6,513 bases of DNA from an uncultured Micrococcus sp. GTDB taxonomy: Bacteria; Actinomycetota; Actinomycetes; Actinomycetales; Micrococcaceae. Shown here in pieces: positions 4,253 through 6,513 of the stretch (position 1 is its first letter; each line of letters begins with the position of its first letter). Made by a program: the position numbers and the translations under genes. The stretch spans positions 1-6,513 of the forward strand of contig CAMIOJ010000121.1 of assembly GCA_946222435.1 (NCBI GenBank). Direction: 5' to 3'. A model generated the notes under the pieces. That model was given only the letters and a program-made list of their open reading frames with translations. It was not told the origin of the DNA and made no database searches.

Positions 4253-5794
4253 ATGGTCGACTCCCGTACCGCTCCAGCGCTTCCTGACTCCGCCGTCACC
4301 CCTGCAGAGACCCCGGAGCAGCAGCAGTCCGTCCGCCGCGCTCTGCGCTCGCCCCGCCGCCTGAAGACCGAGGTCCTGGCCGGACTCGTGGTCGGCCTCG
4401 CCCTGATCCCCGAGGCCATCGCGTTCGCGCTGATCGCCGGAGTGGACCCGCAGGTCGGCCTCTTCGCGGCCGCCACCATGGCCATGACCATCGCCTTCGT
4501 GGGCGGCAGGCCCGCCATGATCTCCGCGGCCACCGCCGCCACGGCCCTCGTGATGGCGCCGCTCGTGGAGTCCCACGGACTGGACCACCTCATTGCCGCC
4601 GTGATCCTGGCCGGCATGTTCCAGGTGCTCCTGGGCCTGGCCGGCGTGGCGAAGCTGATGCGGTTCGTGCCCCGCTCCGTGATGGTCGGGTTCGTCAACG
4701 CCCTGGCCATCCTGATCTTCAGCTCCCAGCTGCCGGACCTGATGGGCGTCCCCTGGCTGGTCTACCCGCTGACCGCGCTCGGCCTGGGGATCATCCTCCT
4801 GCTGCCGCGGGTGACCACGGCGGTCCCCGCCCCGCTCGTGGCGATCGTGGCGGTCACGGCCCTCACCCTCGCCTTCGCCGTGGACGTGCCCACCGTGGGG
4901 GACAAGGGGCGGCTGCCGGACTCCCTTCCGGCTCTGATGGTGCCCGACGTGCCCTTCACCCTGGAGACCCTGCAGGTGATCGCCCCCTATGCGCTGGGCA
5001 TGGCCGTCGTCGGGCTGCTGGAGTCCCTCATGACCGCCAAGCTCGTGGACGACATCACGGACACCCGCTCGTCCAAGGTCCGCGAGTCCTGGGGGCAGGG
5101 TGTGGCGAACATCGTGTCCGGACTCTTCGGCGGCATGGGCGGCTGCGCGATGATCGGCCAGACCATGATCAACGTGAAGGCCTCCACCGCACGCACGCGC
5201 ATCTCGACCTTCATGGCCGGCGTGTTCACGCTGATCCTGTCCGTCAGCCTGGGCGACGTGGTGGCGCTGGTGCCCATGGCCGCCCTGGTGGCGGTGATGA
5301 TCTTCGTGTCCCTGGCAACCTTCGACTGGCACTCGATCCGCCCGTCCACCCTCGCCTTCATGCCGAAGTCCGAGACCCTCGTGATGGTCGTGACCGTGGT
5401 GGCCACCGTGGCCACCCACAACCTGGCCGTGGGCGTGGGCCTGGGTGTGCTCACCGCCATGGTGATGTTCGCCCGTCGGGTGGCCCACCTGGCCACCGTC
5501 TCCCGCACGGTGGACGGTGAGGGCGAGGACGCGGTGGCCCGATACCGGGTGCGCGGCGAGCTGTTCTTCGCCTCCTCCAACGACCTCTACACGCAGTTCG
5601 ACTATGCCGGGGACCCGGGACGCGTGGAGATCGACTTCACGCAGGCGCACCTGTGGGACGCCTCCACGATCGCGTCGCTGGACGCCATCGAGGAGAAGTA
5701 CCGCCGCAACGGCACCACGCTGGAGATCACCGGGCTGAACGTGGCCAGCCGGGCGCTGCGGGCACGGATGTCGGGGCGCCTGGCCGGGGAGTGA
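4253..5794 (+). CDS. SulP-family inorganic anion transporter with C-terminal STAS domain
   Basis: The 513-aa membrane protein fits the SulP (SLC26) family. A cytoplasmic N-terminus (1-40) leads into IPEAIAFALIAGVDPQVGLFAA (52-73), the conserved first helices of the transport core. Some 12-14 hydrophobic segments run to about 405. GGMGGCAMIGQTMINVKAS (293-311), followed by ARTRIS, is the conserved loop before the second inverted repeat. A STAS domain follows at about 423-505, with DASTIASLD (469-477) at the position phosphorylated in related anti-sigma antagonists. SulP proteins import sulfate, bicarbonate or other oxyanions by proton or sodium symport or by exchange; the substrate is not determined here. 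Sequence style resembles the Bacillus YbaR/YvdB branch rather than proven bicarbonate carriers. The ATG at 4253 has no good Shine-Dalgarno but follows TAGGGT by seven bases, suggesting leaderless expression. It is probably controlled by the MerR gene just upstream, and ends 16 bp from the convergent exported-protein gene. Confidence 0.93.
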   Translation: MVDSRTAPALPDSAVTPAETPEQQQSVRRALRSPRRLKTEVLAGLVVGLALIPEAIAFALIAGVDPQVGLFAAATMAMTIAFVGGRPAMISAATAATALVMAPLVESHGLDHLIAAVILAGMFQVLLGLAGVAKLMRFVPRSVMVGFVNALAILIFSSQLPDLMGVPWLVYPLTALGLGIILLLPRVTTAVPAPLVAIVAVTALTLAFAVDVPTVGDKGRLPDSLPALMVPDVPFTLETLQVIAPYALGMAVVGLLESLMTAKLVDDITDTRSSKVRESWGQGVANIVSGLFGGMGGCAMIGQTMINVKASTARTRISTFMAGVFTLILSVSLGDVVALVPMAALVAVMIFVSLATFDWHSIRPSTLAFMPKSETLVMVVTVVATVATHNLAVGVGLGVLTAMVMFARRVAHLATVSRTVDGEGEDAVARYRVRGELFFASSNDLYTQFDYAGDPGRVEIDFTQAHLWDASTIASLDAIEEKYRRNGTTLEITGLNVASRALRARMSGRLAGE

Positions 5795-5810
5795 GAGACG
5801 GGGCCGAGGC

Positions 5811-6509
5811 TCAGCAGGCGGCGAACCTCAGGTTCGTCAGGAAGATCTGCTGCGCCACGGTGCCGTCGGTGGAGGAGAAGTCCAAGGAGAACGAGGTGAT
5901 GGGCCCGCTGTAGGTCACCGTCGATCGGTTGTCCAGCGTGTCTGAGTTGACCTCGGCGGCGGTCTTCGGCGTGAGGGGGTTGCCCGCCACGCCGGCACCC
6001 TGGACCGCGGAGTTGTTGGTCACTGTGGTGGGGGTGGGGCTCAGGACGACGGCGTCCCGGTAGCCGCGCGACCTCCAGTCCAGGTCCGCAATGGTGAACT
6101 GCAGATCGGTGACCGGTTCGCTGAGTGAGATGGTGAGGACCTGACCGCCGTTGCCCTGCTGCTGCAGCTGGAGGCCGTCGGATTCGAGGTCGCCCCTGCC
6201 ACTGTACCCCTGGTTGATGCCTCCGGCGGAGGTCAGGTTGTTGGTCATCAGGGACTTCCCGCCGTAGGCCACGGTGCTGACGTCCAGTGTGATCGTGTTG
6301 CCGCTGGCCGAGGTCCACGTGTAGCTGGAGGGCGGGGCGCCGTAGACGTTCGCCTGCGTGAAGTCCCCGGTGTAGGTGGTGGGGTTCGCACAGGAGGCCG
6401 CATAGGCGGGGGCGGCGGCCGTGGCGGCGATCGCCGGGACGGACCAGGCCAGACCGGCGGTGACGGCCCGGCGGGAGGGCGCAGGCTGAGTGTGGGTGGG
6501 GGCAGGCAT
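5811..6509 (-). CDS. exported protein with Tat-like signal peptide, function unknown
   Basis: I do not recognise a defined family. The 232-aa protein starts with a 37-residue export signal: a 12-residue n-region, SRRAVTAG with the twin arginine at 13-14, a hydrophobic Ala-rich core, and AYA (35-37) as the predicted cleavage site. The style (RR-VTAGLAWSVPAIA...APAYAAS) recurs at the start of many secreted proteins in Micrococcales and may use Tat, although the motif lacks the usual Phe-Leu-Lys. The mature part (about 195 aa) is rich in Thr, Ser, Gly, Asn and Gln, with alternating hydrophobic stretches such as LTISLSEPVTDLQFTIADLDW, suggesting an all-beta sandwich of the adhesin or cell-surface kind. 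The only two cysteines are Cys40, third after cleavage, and Cys232, the very last residue; they could form a disulfide closing the fold. There is no LPXTG motif or C-terminal membrane helix. The ATG at 6509 is four bases from the window edge, so an upstream start cannot be excluded. Confidence 0.8.
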   Translation of the reverse strand: MPAPTHTQPAPSRRAVTAGLAWSVPAIAATAAAPAYAASCANPTTYTGDFTQANVYGAPPSSYTWTSASGNTITLDVSTVAYGGKSLMTNNLTSAGGINQGYSGRGDLESDGLQLQQQGNGGQVLTISLSEPVTDLQFTIADLDWRSRGYRDAVVLSPTPTTVTNNSAVQGAGVAGNPLTPKTAAEVNSDTLDNRSTVTYSGPITSFSLDFSSTDGTVAQQIFLTNLRFAAC

Positions 6510-6513
6510 AGGG

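Noticed and set aside
4229..5650. Long open frame antisense to sulP (473 codons)
   Set aside because: The product is His/Gly/Asp-rich low complexity with no family resemblance, while the plus strand encodes a clear SulP protein.
5795..5810. Terminator between convergent sulP and the exported-protein gene
   Set aside because: The 16-bp gap has no convincing stem-loop or T-tract; any terminator must overlap the coding ends.

Overview
The window is very GC-rich DNA with strongly G/C-ending codons. It encodes a CGNR/ABATE regulator, a one-cysteine ArsC of the mycothiol-dependent type, and a Tat-like exported protein typical of Micrococcales. It also has TANNNT boxes placed 6-7 nt before start codons, as in leaderless actinobacterial genes. 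Together these point to a high-GC actinobacterium, most likely of the Micrococcaceae (Micrococcus/Kocuria-like). The genus is an inference; no rRNA or other marker gene is present.

Layout. Left block, minus strand: the 5' end of an L-lactate dehydrogenase-type gene (1-201, cut by the window edge) lies 33 bp behind a CGNR zinc-finger regulator (235-972) with a 29-residue tail containing 20 lysines. A 303-bp gene-free stretch (973-1275) holds a 15-bp tandem duplication, a G9 hairpin and a CTCAAG/CTTGAG palindrome. Centre-left, plus strand: a 549-aa thiamine-diphosphate enzyme of the acetolactate synthase superfamily (1276-2925). It converges on arsC. The 116-bp gap between them contains a hairpin just after the stop and two near-identical 29-bp repeats.

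Centre: arsC (3042-3482, minus) and a MerR-family regulator (3763-4146, plus) are divergent across 280 bp. That gap carries a perfect ArsR-type operator (CATATCGA-N6-TCGATATG) next to a TTGACA box oriented toward arsC, although no arsR gene is in view. Right: a 106-bp gap leads from merR to sulP, a SulP/STAS anion transporter (4253-5794). Its promoter box lies inside a near-perfect 28-bp palindrome 6 bp before the start codon, the obvious candidate target of the neighbouring MerR protein. The right edge holds an exported protein of unknown function (5811-6509, minus), convergent with sulP.

How the parts may work together. The best-supported unit is merR-sulP, a regulator plus a transporter with an evident operator. 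arsC looks like a separately controlled arsenate-detoxification gene whose ArsR is encoded elsewhere. The CGNR regulator and ldh probably share some transcription, though ldh may also have its own promoter. I see no CRISPR array, RNA gene, insertion sequence, phage gene or recognised defence system. The unusual items are regulatory and small-scale: the two operators, the leaderless start pattern, the polylysine tail, the LDH N-terminal extension and the tandem repeats.
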